Source of the DNA: Actinomycetota bacterium
GTDB lineage: Bacteria; Actinomycetota; Thermoleophilia; Gaiellales; Gaiellaceae
Length of the DNA stretch: 45,542 bases
Direction of reading: 5' to 3'
Assembly: GCA_005885125.1 (NCBI GenBank)
Contig: VAXU01000012.1
Coordinates: forward strand, 1-45,542
Positions 1 to 7,938 of this stretch are shown piece by piece. Made by a program: the position numbers and the translations under genes. The notes under the pieces were generated by a model. It worked only from the letters and a program-made list of their open reading frames with translations. It ran no database searches and was not told the origin of the DNA. Every line of letters begins with the position of its first letter. The first letter of the stretch is position 1.

Positions 1-196
1 GCTCGCCGCGGCCGAGGCGGCTGATCTCGCTGTCGTCCTTGTAGGTGCTGAACGTCGCGTCGACCCGTCGGAACCAGTCGAACATCCGATCGAGCACGGC
101 CTCGTCGACGCTCTCGTCGCGGACGTCGACGACGATCGGCATGCCCATGATGTGCTCGACGCGGCGGACGCCGGGCGGAGCAGCGACGGCGCTCAC
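1..196 (-). CDS. apbE: FAD:protein FMN transferase (ApbE family), N-terminal part, runs off left edge
   Basis: Manual reverse translation from GTG at 196: VSAVAAPPGVRRVEHIMGMPIVVDVRDESVDEAVLDRMFDWFRRVDATFSTYKDDSEISRLGRGE, typical ApbE N-terminus (MGMP.., FSTYKDDSEISRLG). GTGA overlap with upstream FMN-binding gene. Confidence 0.85.
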   Translation of the reverse strand, partial: MSAVAAPPGVRRVEHIMGMPIVVDVRDESVDEAVLDRMFDWFRRVDATFSTYKDDSEISRLGRGE

Positions 197-612
197 GCTC
201 GCTTCGCCTTCAGGATCGCGGACTGGAGCGACTCGACGAATGCGTTGCTCAGGTCGGTCGCGCCCGAGACGAGGTCGATCCTCGCGCTCTGCGCCTGCAG
301 CGCCTCGCTGCGCAGGATCGGGACCGCGTTCGCGCTGATGTACGAGGAACGGCTCGTGTGATTCGGGTAGACAGGGACGGTCACGGCGGTGATCCTCCGC
401 GTCACTCTCTTCTTCGTCCCCGTGGTCGTCGTCGTCTTGCGAACGACAATCGCGACCTGGACGGTGCCCCAGCGGTCGACCTGAGCCGACGAGCCGGTGA
501 ACCTCTGGATGACGACCTTCTTCTTGGCGGTTGCCTTCACCGCCGCGGTCGCGTCGACGACCGGCATGGCGATCACCGCCGCGGTCAGGAACGTCATGAC
601 TGCTTTTCGCAT
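193..612 (-). CDS. Secreted FMN-binding domain protein
   Basis: Signal-like N-terminus; C-terminal SGATDLSNAFVESLQSAI matches the SGAT covalent-FMN motif of FMN-bind domains; adjacent to apbE. Confidence 0.8.
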   Translation of the reverse strand: MRKAVMTFLTAAVIAMPVVDATAAVKATAKKKVVIQRFTGSSAQVDRWGTVQVAIVVRKTTTTTGTKKRVTRRITAVTVPVYPNHTSRSSYISANAVPILRSEALQAQSARIDLVSGATDLSNAFVESLQSAILKAKRA

Positions 613-632
613 GGCTTCTCCTTCTCGTTCGC

Positions 633-2024
633 TCAGAGGGCGAACTTCTCGGTGTGGATGAAGCGGGGGGGAACGTCGGCGCGGCGGACGTTCCGCTCGA
701 GCAACTCGGTCATCGCGGGCGGCCCGCAGACGTAGACCTGGCGCTCCGCGATGTCGGGGACGAGCTCACGCAGATGACGTGGAGACAGCAGCCGCCTGCC
801 CTCGCGCGTCGCGTGATCGCCGACGACGAGCAGGAGCGTGATCCCGCGCTCGTGCGCGAGGCGCTCGAGCTCCTCGCGGAAGATGAGATCGCCTTCGCCG
901 ACGACGCGGTAGACAACGATCACGTCCCCGGACATGTCTTCCATCAGGGCGCGGATCGGCGTGATCCCGATCCCGCCGGCGATCAGAACGACCTTCTCGC
1001 GTCGCCGCGCGGCCTCGGTGAAGACGCCGAACGGCCCTTCCGCGACGACTCTGGTCCCGGGACGGATCTCGCCGATGCGGCTCGAAAAGTCGCCGAGCGA
1101 CTTGATGGTGATCCGGAGCGACCGTCCGTCAGGCGCCTCGGACAGCGAGAACGGATGCGACGCCCACCACGAGCTCCGGCTGAGGAAGCGCCAAAAGAAG
1201 AACTGACCGGCCCGTGCATTGAGCCGATCGAGGCGCCGACCGGTGATGCGAAGCGACACCACGCCGGCTCCTTCGTCGACGACCTCAGCCACGCGCAGCC
1301 GATGGCGCAGCGCCCGCGCAAGCGGGGCGAGGACGCGGAAGACGAGGAGCAGGGCGAGCGGGACGAGGTAGAGCGCCCGCCAGTAGTCCGCGGCGACGCG
1401 GTCGAGCACGAGCTCGTTTCCGGTCGGAATCTGGTGGAACCAGGCGAGCGCGATCCCGGCGTACGCCGCCAGGTGAACGGCGTACCACGTTTCGTACCGA
1501 AGCCGCCGCCGCACGATGACGACCGATGTGAAGACGACCGCGATCAGCAGGCCGGTCCCGATCGTCGCCGTGATCATCCCCGGGTAGACGCCGCCGCCGA
1601 GCATGGTCGAGATCTCCTTCGGGAGCGAGACCTTGTCCATCAACGCGTAGCCCCAGACGGTCAGGACGACGTGGGCGAGCACGAGGTCGAGACACGCGTG
1701 GCCGTTCCAGCGGTGCCAGACGGTAAGCCTGTCGAAGCCGACGAGCCGCTCCGCCAAGGGGAGCCGCGCGAGCAGCAGGACCTGGAGCAGCGCGGAGAAC
1801 GAGGCCAGGAGACCCGTGATGCGCCCCAGGCTCGTCAGCAGCTCGCCGGTCGTCAGATGCTCGGAAACATTGCCGCCGTGGACCCAGAGCCAGACGATCA
1901 CGGCCGTGTTCCCGCCGACGACCGCCCAGAGGGCGCCGATCGTCAGGGCACGGCGTGCCGCCCGCGGCCGCCTGTCGGCGGCGGGCGCAGAAGACCGTTC
2001 GACGGCGAATCCGGCACCGGACAT
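633..2024 (-). CDS. Ferric reductase-like transmembrane protein with FAD/NAD(P)H-binding oxidoreductase domain
   Basis: Multiple TM segments with His residues, then HPFSLSEAPDG..RITIKSLGDFSSRI..GTRVVAEGPFGVF...VVLIAGGIGITPIRALMED and CGPPAM motifs of ferredoxin-reductase-like domains. Confidence 0.85.
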   Translation of the reverse strand: MSGAGFAVERSSAPAADRRPRAARRALTIGALWAVVGGNTAVIVWLWVHGGNVSEHLTTGELLTSLGRITGLLASFSALLQVLLLARLPLAERLVGFDRLTVWHRWNGHACLDLVLAHVVLTVWGYALMDKVSLPKEISTMLGGGVYPGMITATIGTGLLIAVVFTSVVIVRRRLRYETWYAVHLAAYAGIALAWFHQIPTGNELVLDRVAADYWRALYLVPLALLLVFRVLAPLARALRHRLRVAEVVDEGAGVVSLRITGRRLDRLNARAGQFFFWRFLSRSSWWASHPFSLSEAPDGRSLRITIKSLGDFSSRIGEIRPGTRVVAEGPFGVFTEAARRREKVVLIAGGIGITPIRALMEDMSGDVIVVYRVVGEGDLIFREELERLAHERGITLLLVVGDHATREGRRLLSPRHLRELVPDIAERQVYVCGPPAMTELLERNVRRADVPPRFIHTEKFAL

Positions 2025-2091
2025 GCGTCAGAGAGAACCAGCGCGGCCTGAGAAACCGATGGGAACGACGTAAGAGCTGTGTAAGTGGGCT

Positions 2092-2694
2092 CTAGCCCGC
2101 GAGTGCGTGCGCGATCCGGGCTTCTTGCTTCTGTGCGAGCGCCAGCGCGACGCTAGGGCCGCCGGCGCTGCCGGTCCCGAGCACGCTCAGCTGTGCGACG
2201 ACGCGACCGTGCCGCCACAGCATCACGTACGTCGCGTCGTGGAAGTTCGGACCCTTACGGACCTTGCCGTAGAGGCACGTCTGCTGACCGACACGCGTTG
2301 TGAGACGCAGGCGGTGCAGGCCGAGGTCAAGCAATACCGACTTCTGCGTCGTGAATCCGTTCACGGCGCCACCCGCGCTGTCGAAGAGCCACGCGCCGTC
2401 GGCGATCGAGAGCTCGTCCTTGCCGCCGCGGAAGACGAAGTTCCGCTCATAGCCGGTCGTCATGCCGTAGAGGATCTGCCCCGAGTAGACGAAGCGCCCT
2501 CCGAGGAGTCCCCTCACGTCCGCAGGCTGGAGCACGAGCGCCTTTGCGTCGAGACGTCCTGCCAGCTCGTTCGTCGACACTGCTCCGGCGCCTTCTGCTG
2601 CGCCGATCAGTGCGCACGCTGCGGTAGCGATCAAGGCGAGCCTTGCCCTCACAGCACGACCGTAGGCGCAGCTTCGGTCGGAGCCATCCCCCAA
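2092..2694 (-). CDS. Secreted hypothetical protein
   Basis: ORF with signal-peptide-like N-terminus (ARLALIATAACALIGAAEGAGA); codon usage consistent; start uncertain. Confidence 0.55.
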   Translation of the reverse strand: MGDGSDRSCAYGRAVRARLALIATAACALIGAAEGAGAVSTNELAGRLDAKALVLQPADVRGLLGGRFVYSGQILYGMTTGYERNFVFRGGKDELSIADGAWLFDSAGGAVNGFTTQKSVLLDLGLHRLRLTTRVGQQTCLYGKVRKGPNFHDATYVMLWRHGRVVAQLSVLGTGSAGGPSVALALAQKQEARIAHALAG

Positions 2695-2704
2695 GCGGTG
2701 GTCG

Positions 2705-4210
2705 CTAGAGCCGCGTCGGGATGCTCTGGCGAAAGTTGAACACGTTGCCCGGGTCGTGCCTGCGCTTGACGCTCACGAGGCGCGCGAGGTTCGAGCCGTA
2801 GTACGCGTGCTTCCAGCTCGACAGCTCGGGATCGATGTAGTTCTGGTACGAGAACCCCGAGACAAATGGACGCATCGCTGCGTAGAGGTTCCGCAGGAAG
2901 CGGAGATTGGCCGCGCCGACCGCCGGCGGGTCGGTCGGCTGCCAGTACGCGAGGTACTGGAGCGAGAAGAGCGCGTCGCGATGGACGAACGCAGTCGCGC
3001 CCTTCGGAACACGGTTGATCGCGCCCCCGGACGAGTCGAGGAGCACGATCGCGCTCCCGGAGCCCCGCGTTTTCCGGGACTCGATCCCGCGCACGAGCGT
3101 GTCAACCGCGCGGGCGCTGAACAGCTTGTTCGCGTAGTCCGACTTCCCCTTGAACGTCGAGCGCCCGAGCGCGCCCTGCGGCTGCAGATGGCACTCCGCG
3201 ATCGTCCCGGAGCAGCCCGCCCACATGCGCGCCGCGTCCATGTACGTTCGGGAGACGACGGACACGCGCGTCGGCGACCCGGTCGCCGTCAGCGGAGCGA
3301 TCAGCGTCTTGAGCTGTTGCGCCGTGCCGAAGAACTGTCCGGCCGAGGTGATTCGCGGGGAACCGCCGCCGGCACAGTTCAAGTTGCAGACCGAGAAGAG
3401 ACCGTCCGGGGCGTGCGGCGCCCACTTCTGCCAGGCCTGGACGACAGGCCGCGCGTCCGACCACGGCCATTCGAGCGCGTACGTCGCGACGCCGGCGACC
3501 GGGTGGGTGCGGAAGACGAACCGCGTCACGACCCCGAAGTTGCCGCCGCCTCCCCCACGGAGCGCCCAGTAGAGATCCGCGTGCTCGTGTGCGTTGCAGA
3601 CGAGCGCGCGGCCGGAAGCGGTCACGACCGTCGCCTCGACGAGGTTGTCGCACGTGAGGCCGAACTTGCGCGCGCCGAAGCCGATCCCGCCGCCGAGCGT
3701 CAGGCCGGCGATCCCGACCGTCGGGCTCGTTCCCGCGGGGACGGTCAGCCCGTGCTCCCACAGCCCGGCGTAGACGTCGATCAGGCGCGCCCCGGCGCCG
3801 ACGACGGCCCGGCGCTGAGGGCCCAGCGCAACCCTGCTCAGCCGCGACACATCGACGACGACTCCCGGCGAGAGCGAGTAGCCGCCGTAGCTGTGGCCAC
3901 CGGAGCGCGGGGCGATGCGAAGGCCGTGCCTCCGGGCCCAGGTGATCGTCCGCTCGACGTCCGTGAGGGACTCGCAGAAAACGACGGCATGCGGATGGAC
4001 GCCGTCGAAGCGGGTGTCGAACAGCACCCGCGCCTGCCCGTAGGCCGGATCGCCCGGGACGACGACGTCGCCCTGGAGGGTCCGGGCGAGCTGCCCGTAG
4101 ATCCCCGGCGGCGCGGCGCGGGCGAGCTCGGCCAGCGGCCCGGCAAACGGGAGTACGCCGGCAGTGAGCGCGACGCGACCAGTCCGCTCCAGCAGCTCCC
4201 GGCGGGTCAT
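2705..4210 (-). CDS. FAD-binding oxidoreductase, berberine-bridge enzyme-like, Tat-like signal
   Basis: MTRRELLERTGRVALTAGVLPFA leader; RSGGHSYGGYS and FGLTCDNL motifs; C-terminal BBE-like YYGSNLARLVSVKRRHDPGNVFNFRQSI. Confidence 0.85.
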   Translation of the reverse strand: MTRRELLERTGRVALTAGVLPFAGPLAELARAAPPGIYGQLARTLQGDVVVPGDPAYGQARVLFDTRFDGVHPHAVVFCESLTDVERTITWARRHGLRIAPRSGGHSYGGYSLSPGVVVDVSRLSRVALGPQRRAVVGAGARLIDVYAGLWEHGLTVPAGTSPTVGIAGLTLGGGIGFGARKFGLTCDNLVEATVVTASGRALVCNAHEHADLYWALRGGGGGNFGVVTRFVFRTHPVAGVATYALEWPWSDARPVVQAWQKWAPHAPDGLFSVCNLNCAGGGSPRITSAGQFFGTAQQLKTLIAPLTATGSPTRVSVVSRTYMDAARMWAGCSGTIAECHLQPQGALGRSTFKGKSDYANKLFSARAVDTLVRGIESRKTRGSGSAIVLLDSSGGAINRVPKGATAFVHRDALFSLQYLAYWQPTDPPAVGAANLRFLRNLYAAMRPFVSGFSYQNYIDPELSSWKHAYYGSNLARLVSVKRRHDPGNVFNFRQSIPTRL

Positions 4211-4265
4211 CGACTCCACTTGCGCCAAGTCATACCCTCGAGAGTGCGCCAGCCGCAGGGCAAGT

Positions 4266-4281
4266 GTGTGGGTAACCACAC
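4266..4281. promoter_or_regulatory. Palindrome GTGTGG-GTAA-CCACAC in the divergent promoter region (candidate operator)
   Basis: Perfect 6-bp arms read directly from sequence, between divergent FAD oxidase and PAP2 starts. Confidence 0.35.
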
Positions 4282-4316
4282 TGCGTGGGATGGCCCCCGG
4301 GCCTAGCCTCGTTCCT

Positions 4317-5159
4317 ATGAACGTGGCTGCCCTCCGCCCCTCCCCCTCCCTCCGAGGCCTCGTGTCCTCTCCCCACCGAGGCCTGGTGGAGGGCGCCACC
4401 CTCGTGGCCCTCTACGGCGTCTACGAGCTGATCCGCGGCGGCGGGAATGCGAGCCTCTCGCTCGCCCAGTCGCACACCGACTCGATCGTCTCGATCGAGC
4501 GGCACTTCCACATTTTCGGCGAGCGCGCCCTGCAGAACGCTGCGCACGCCGTACCCGCCCTGCCCTCGCTGCTCGGAGTCGCGTACGTGGTGCTGCACTT
4601 CGTCGGGACGACGGCGTTTCTCGTGTGGATGTACCGCAAGCACCGCGATCGCTTCGCGTTCGTGCGGAACACGCTCATCGCCGCGACGGCGATCGGCCTC
4701 TCGATCTACGTCCTCTATCCCGCAGCGCCGCCGCGGCTCGCAGGGCTCGGCTTCGTCGACACGGTCACGAACGGCGCGCATCTCAATCTGAGCTCGAACC
4801 TGCTCGGCAGCGTCTACAACCCGTACGCAGCGGTGCCGTCGCTCCATTTCGGCTACGCGCTCATCGTCGGCGTCGCCGTCGCGGCGTTTGCGCGGCGGCG
4901 CGTGATCCGGATCGCGGGCGCCCTGTACCCGGCCGTGATGCTGATCGTGATCGTCGCGACCGGCAACCACTTCTTCTTCGACGCCCTCGCAGGCGGAGTC
5001 GTCGTCGGCGCCGGCTACCTCATCGCCCGCCTGGTCAGTAGTCGCGCAACGCAGCCGAGCCCCGGTGCAGACATGGAATCCGTCGTCCTGCCGTCGGCCG
5101 AGCGCTTCAACGCACGGCGCTTCCGCCCCGCCGAGCACGCGCTCGACGTCGCAGCCTAG
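4317..5159 (+). CDS. PAP2-superfamily membrane phosphatase / inositolphosphotransferase-like protein
   Basis: Hydrophobic protein with YNPYAAVPSLHFGYALIVG and ATGNHFFFDALAGG motifs. Confidence 0.8.
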   Translation: MNVAALRPSPSLRGLVSSPHRGLVEGATLVALYGVYELIRGGGNASLSLAQSHTDSIVSIERHFHIFGERALQNAAHAVPALPSLLGVAYVVLHFVGTTAFLVWMYRKHRDRFAFVRNTLIAATAIGLSIYVLYPAAPPRLAGLGFVDTVTNGAHLNLSSNLLGSVYNPYAAVPSLHFGYALIVGVAVAAFARRRVIRIAGALYPAVMLIVIVATGNHFFFDALAGGVVVGAGYLIARLVSSRATQPSPGADMESVVLPSAERFNARRFRPAEHALDVAA

Positions 5160-5172
5160 GCCTGAGAGCTCC

Positions 5173-5898
5173 TTAGGCCCGCTTCCACATCGCCGCGTAC
5201 TGCTCGTCCGGCATCGCCTCCGCTGCGCGGATCAGCGCCTCGACGTCGAACGGAACGCGACGGAACTCGACGCCGAGCTTCCCGTCGTCGGCGGTCAGGA
5301 CGGCATACTCGGCCCAAGGGTCGAACGGCCGCTCGTCCATGGGCTCCTTGTGCTCGTAGACGAGGCCGACGGAACCGGCACAGAACCAGATCCCGCGGCC
5401 CGCGCGGCGAAGCCATTGGAGGTGGACGTGGCCGCCGGCCACGGCATCCGCACGGCCGATGAGCTCCTCGACTTTCTCCCGCGGCGTCTCCGGGAGGACG
5501 ACCTCCTCGTTCGACGCCGGGGAGCCGTGACAGCAGACGAGCCTGCTCCCGCTGACGTCGAGCTCGACCGTCGGCTCGAACGCGCCGAGGAAGGCGAGCT
5601 GCTCGTCGCCGAGCTGTTGCTCCGACCACCGGCCCACCGTGACCAACTGCTCGCGCCGTTCGTCGTCCACCTCCTCACTTCCCAGCTCGAGCGTCAGCAG
5701 GAACTCGTCGGAGTTCCCGAGCACGCAGCGGCAGCCGAGCTCACGCAGCCGGTCGATGCACTCCGCCGGCTGTGGGCCGCCCTGCGCGACGTCACCGAGG
5801 GAGACGACCGCGTCGAAGCGCTCGAGCTCGAGCTCCCGCAGCACGGCGTCGAACGCGACGGCGTTGCCGTGCATGTCGGCGATCAGCGCGACGCGCAC
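5173..5898 (-). CDS. Metallophosphoesterase (calcineurin-like)
   Basis: [47 protein letters not shown] motifs. Confidence 0.85.
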   Translation of the reverse strand: MRVALIADMHGNAVAFDAVLRELELERFDAVVSLGDVAQGGPQPAECIDRLRELGCRCVLGNSDEFLLTLELGSEEVDDERREQLVTVGRWSEQQLGDEQLAFLGAFEPTVELDVSGSRLVCCHGSPASNEEVVLPETPREKVEELIGRADAVAGGHVHLQWLRRAGRGIWFCAGSVGLVYEHKEPMDERPFDPWAEYAVLTADDGKLGVEFRRVPFDVEALIRAAEAMPDEQYAAMWKRA

Positions 5899-6290
5899 GC
5901 CTGGAGACTAGCCAGGCTGCGTGCGAGCTCCGGCTCGGTTGCGACGAAGTCGAGCGGATACGCGTGCGACGCACGCCAGCCACCCTCGTGCTCGACGACG
6001 CGACCCCAGAGCAGCACGCGACCGAGGACGCGGGCCACGGTGCCGGGCTCGTCGCGGCCGCGCAGGTAGGACCAGACGGTCGCAGGCTCACGGGCCGCGT
6101 GGATGCCACAGGAGCACTCTTCATTCGGTGCCTCGTGTCGGCCGCCGCCGTCGCACCGTGCCACGAGCTCCGTCCCGCGCGGCCACAGCTCCTCGTGGAT
6201 CACCGACCCGAGCCGCAGCCCGTCCGCCGTCGCGACGACGCACCAGACGCGCCAGCCGATCAGCGCCTCGGCGTAGTCGGGAGCGCGCAC
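5883..6290 (-). CDS. Conserved hypothetical protein
   Basis: GTG-start ORF with actinobacterial-type sequence ([35 protein letters not shown]); adjacent to the metallophosphoesterase. Confidence 0.65.
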   Translation of the reverse strand: MRAPDYAEALIGWRVWCVVATADGLRLGSVIHEELWPRGTELVARCDGGGRHEAPNEECSCGIHAAREPATVWSYLRGRDEPGTVARVLGRVLLWGRVVEHEGGWRASHAYPLDFVATEPELARSLASLQACASR

Positions 6291-6873
6291 GGCCGCGCGG
6301 CGCCATCACCTGGTCGGCGAGGCCGTACTCGACCGCTTCCTGGGGCGACATGAAGTGGTCGCGGTCGATGTCCTTGACCACCTTCTCGAGCGGCTGGCCG
6401 CTGTGACGCGAGATGATCTCGGACATCCGCTGCGTCATCTCCAGGATCTCCTTGGCGGCGATCTGGATGTCCGCGGGACTGCCCCGGAAGCCGCCGGAGC
6501 CCTGGTGGATCATCACCTTCGCGTTCGGCAGGACGTAGCGCTTGCCCGCGGCGCCGCCGCACAGGATCATCGCGCCCGCCGACATCGCCATCCCGATCGC
6601 GTACGTCGCGACGTCCGCCTTGACGAACTGCATCGCGTCGTAGATGGCCATCCCAGCATACGACGAGCCGCCCGGTGAGTTGATGTAGAGCGAGATGTCC
6701 TTGTCGGGATCCTCGGCGTCGAGGAAGAGCAGCTGCGCGGTGATGAGGTTCGCGATCGAGTCTTCGACCTCCTGGCCGAGGAAGACGATCCGCTCGCGCA
6801 GCAGCCGCGAGTAGATGTCGAAGGAGCGCTCGTAGCGGCCGTCCTGTTCGACGACCATCGGGATGAGTGGCAT
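6121..6873 (-). CDS. clpP: ATP-dependent Clp protease proteolytic subunit ClpP (C-terminus abnormal)
   Basis: [28 protein letters not shown] (Ser), [10 protein letters not shown] (His), [21 protein letters not shown] (Asp). The last ~55 codons read through the downstream gene in another frame. Confidence 0.85.
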   Translation of the reverse strand: MPLIPMVVEQDGRYERSFDIYSRLLRERIVFLGQEVEDSIANLITAQLLFLDAEDPDKDISLYINSPGGSSYAGMAIYDAMQFVKADVATYAIGMAMSAGAMILCGGAAGKRYVLPNAKVMIHQGSGGFRGSPADIQIAAKEILEMTQRMSEIISRHSGQPLEKVVKDIDRDHFMSPQEAVEYGLADQVMAPRGRARSRLRRGADRLARLVRRRDGGRAAARVGDPRGAVAARDGARGTVRRRRPTRGTE

Positions 6874-6892
6874 CGGGCCTCCCTGGTAAAGT

Positions 6893-6935
6893 GCAACCGT
6901 TCGGTTGCGCCTAGTATACGCAACCCTCCGGTTGC
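6893..6935. promoter_or_regulatory. Two tandem operator-like palindromes, GCAACCG-TT-CGGTTGC (6893-6908) and GCAACC-CTCC-GGTTGC (6920-6935), centres 27 bp apart, flanking TATACT (minus strand, 6918-6913)
   Basis: Direct reading; lies between divergent clpP and AHSA1-arsR starts. Confidence 0.6.
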
Positions 6936-6949
6936 GGATTGGAGGAGTC

Positions 6950-7297
6950 ATGGAGGTCAGCCGCGAGATCGAGTTCCCCGTCCCGCCGGATGAGGTCTGG
7001 GAGGCGCTGACGGATCCCGAGCAGCTCGAGGAATGGTTTGCGAACGACGTCGAGCTCGATCTCCGCGAAGGCGGCGCGGGCATCTTCCGATGGGAGGACG
7101 GCGAGGAGCGCCGGGCGACGGTCGTGGTCGCGGAGCCGCCCGAGCGGCTCGTGCTGGACTGGGAGGACGAGGGCGAGACCGAGTTCACGCTCGAGGAGAC
7201 GGACGACGGCACGAGGCTGCACGTGCGGGAGTCGACGCCCGAGTTCTCGACCGCGCTCGAGCTGCGCGCACTCGCGCTTTCGCTCGCGCACACGTGA
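6950..7297 (+). CDS. SRPBCC/AHSA1-family protein
   Basis: [42 protein letters not shown] typical AHSA1; upstream GGAGGAG. Confidence 0.85.
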   Translation: MEVSREIEFPVPPDEVWEALTDPEQLEEWFANDVELDLREGGAGIFRWEDGEERRATVVVAEPPERLVLDWEDEGETEFTLEETDDGTRLHVRESTPEFSTALELRALALSLAHT

Positions 7298-7641
7298 CAG
7301 ACCCCACCGGCCGCGTGTTCGACGCGCTCGCCGATCCGAATCGCCGCTACGTCGTCGAGGCGCTGGCCGAGCGCGGGACGGCGACGGCGACCGAGCTGGC
7401 GGCGGAGCTCCAGGTCTCCCGCCAGGCAGTCGCCAAACACTTCGCGGCCCTCGGCGAGGCGGGGCTCGTCGAGAGCCGGCGCGAGGGACGGGAAACCCGG
7501 TACGAGCTGACGCCGCAGCCGCTCGCCGGCGCGCTCGACTGGATGGCCGACGTCGGCGGCAAGTGGGACGCGCGGCTTGCGGCCCTTCGGAAGCTCCTCA
7601 GCAGCGGGTCCAGGCGACACTCGCGGCGTCCGCGGTCCTAA
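7294..7641 (+). CDS. ArsR-family HTH transcriptional regulator
   Basis: [74 protein letters not shown] overlap with the AHSA1 gene. Last ~13 codons lie in the tandem repeat. Confidence 0.9.
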   Translation: MTDPTGRVFDALADPNRRYVVEALAERGTATATELAAELQVSRQAVAKHFAALGEAGLVESRREGRETRYELTPQPLAGALDWMADVGGKWDARLAALRKLLSSGSRRHSRRPRS

Positions 7642-7938
7642 ACGCGCTTGTGCGACGGACGCGCGGGCCAAGCCCGCACGTCCTCTAGGTCGGCATCGAC
7701 AAGCGACGCCTCAGCAGCGGATCCGGGCGACACTCGCGGCGTCCGCGGTCCTAAACGCGCTTTTGCGACGGACGCGCGGGCCAAGCCCGCACGTCCTCTA
7801 GGTCGGCGTCGACAAGCGACGCCTCAGCAGCGGGTCCGGGCGACACTCGCGGCGTCCGCGGTCCTAATCGCGCTTTTGCGACGGACGCGCGGGCCAAGCC
7901 CGCACGTCCTCTAGGTCGGCGTCGCAAGCGACGCCTCA
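7596..7938. repeat. Tandem repeat: three units of 113, 113 and 112 bp plus the start of a fourth, each with two hairpins
   Basis: CCTCAGC(A/G)GCGG recurs at 7596, 7709, 7822 and 7934; units near-identical. Each unit contains GGACGCGCGGGC-CAA-GCCCGCACGTCC and a GGCRTCG..CGACGCC hairpin. Confidence 0.95.

Noticed and set aside
654-2051. Long plus-strand ORF (465 aa) antisense to the ferric-reductase-like gene
   Set aside because: High-GC antisense frame rich in Asp/Arg/Glu; no domain motifs, and the opposite strand encodes a clear enzyme.
2756-4306. 516-aa plus-strand ORF antisense to the FAD oxidase
   Set aside because: Same GC-driven antisense artefact; low-complexity Arg/Asp composition.
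7577-7914. Short overlapping ORFs with near-identical repeated protein segments ([27 protein letters not shown])
   Set aside because: Translations of the 113-bp DNA tandem repeat; the DNA structure explains them better than a repeat protein.
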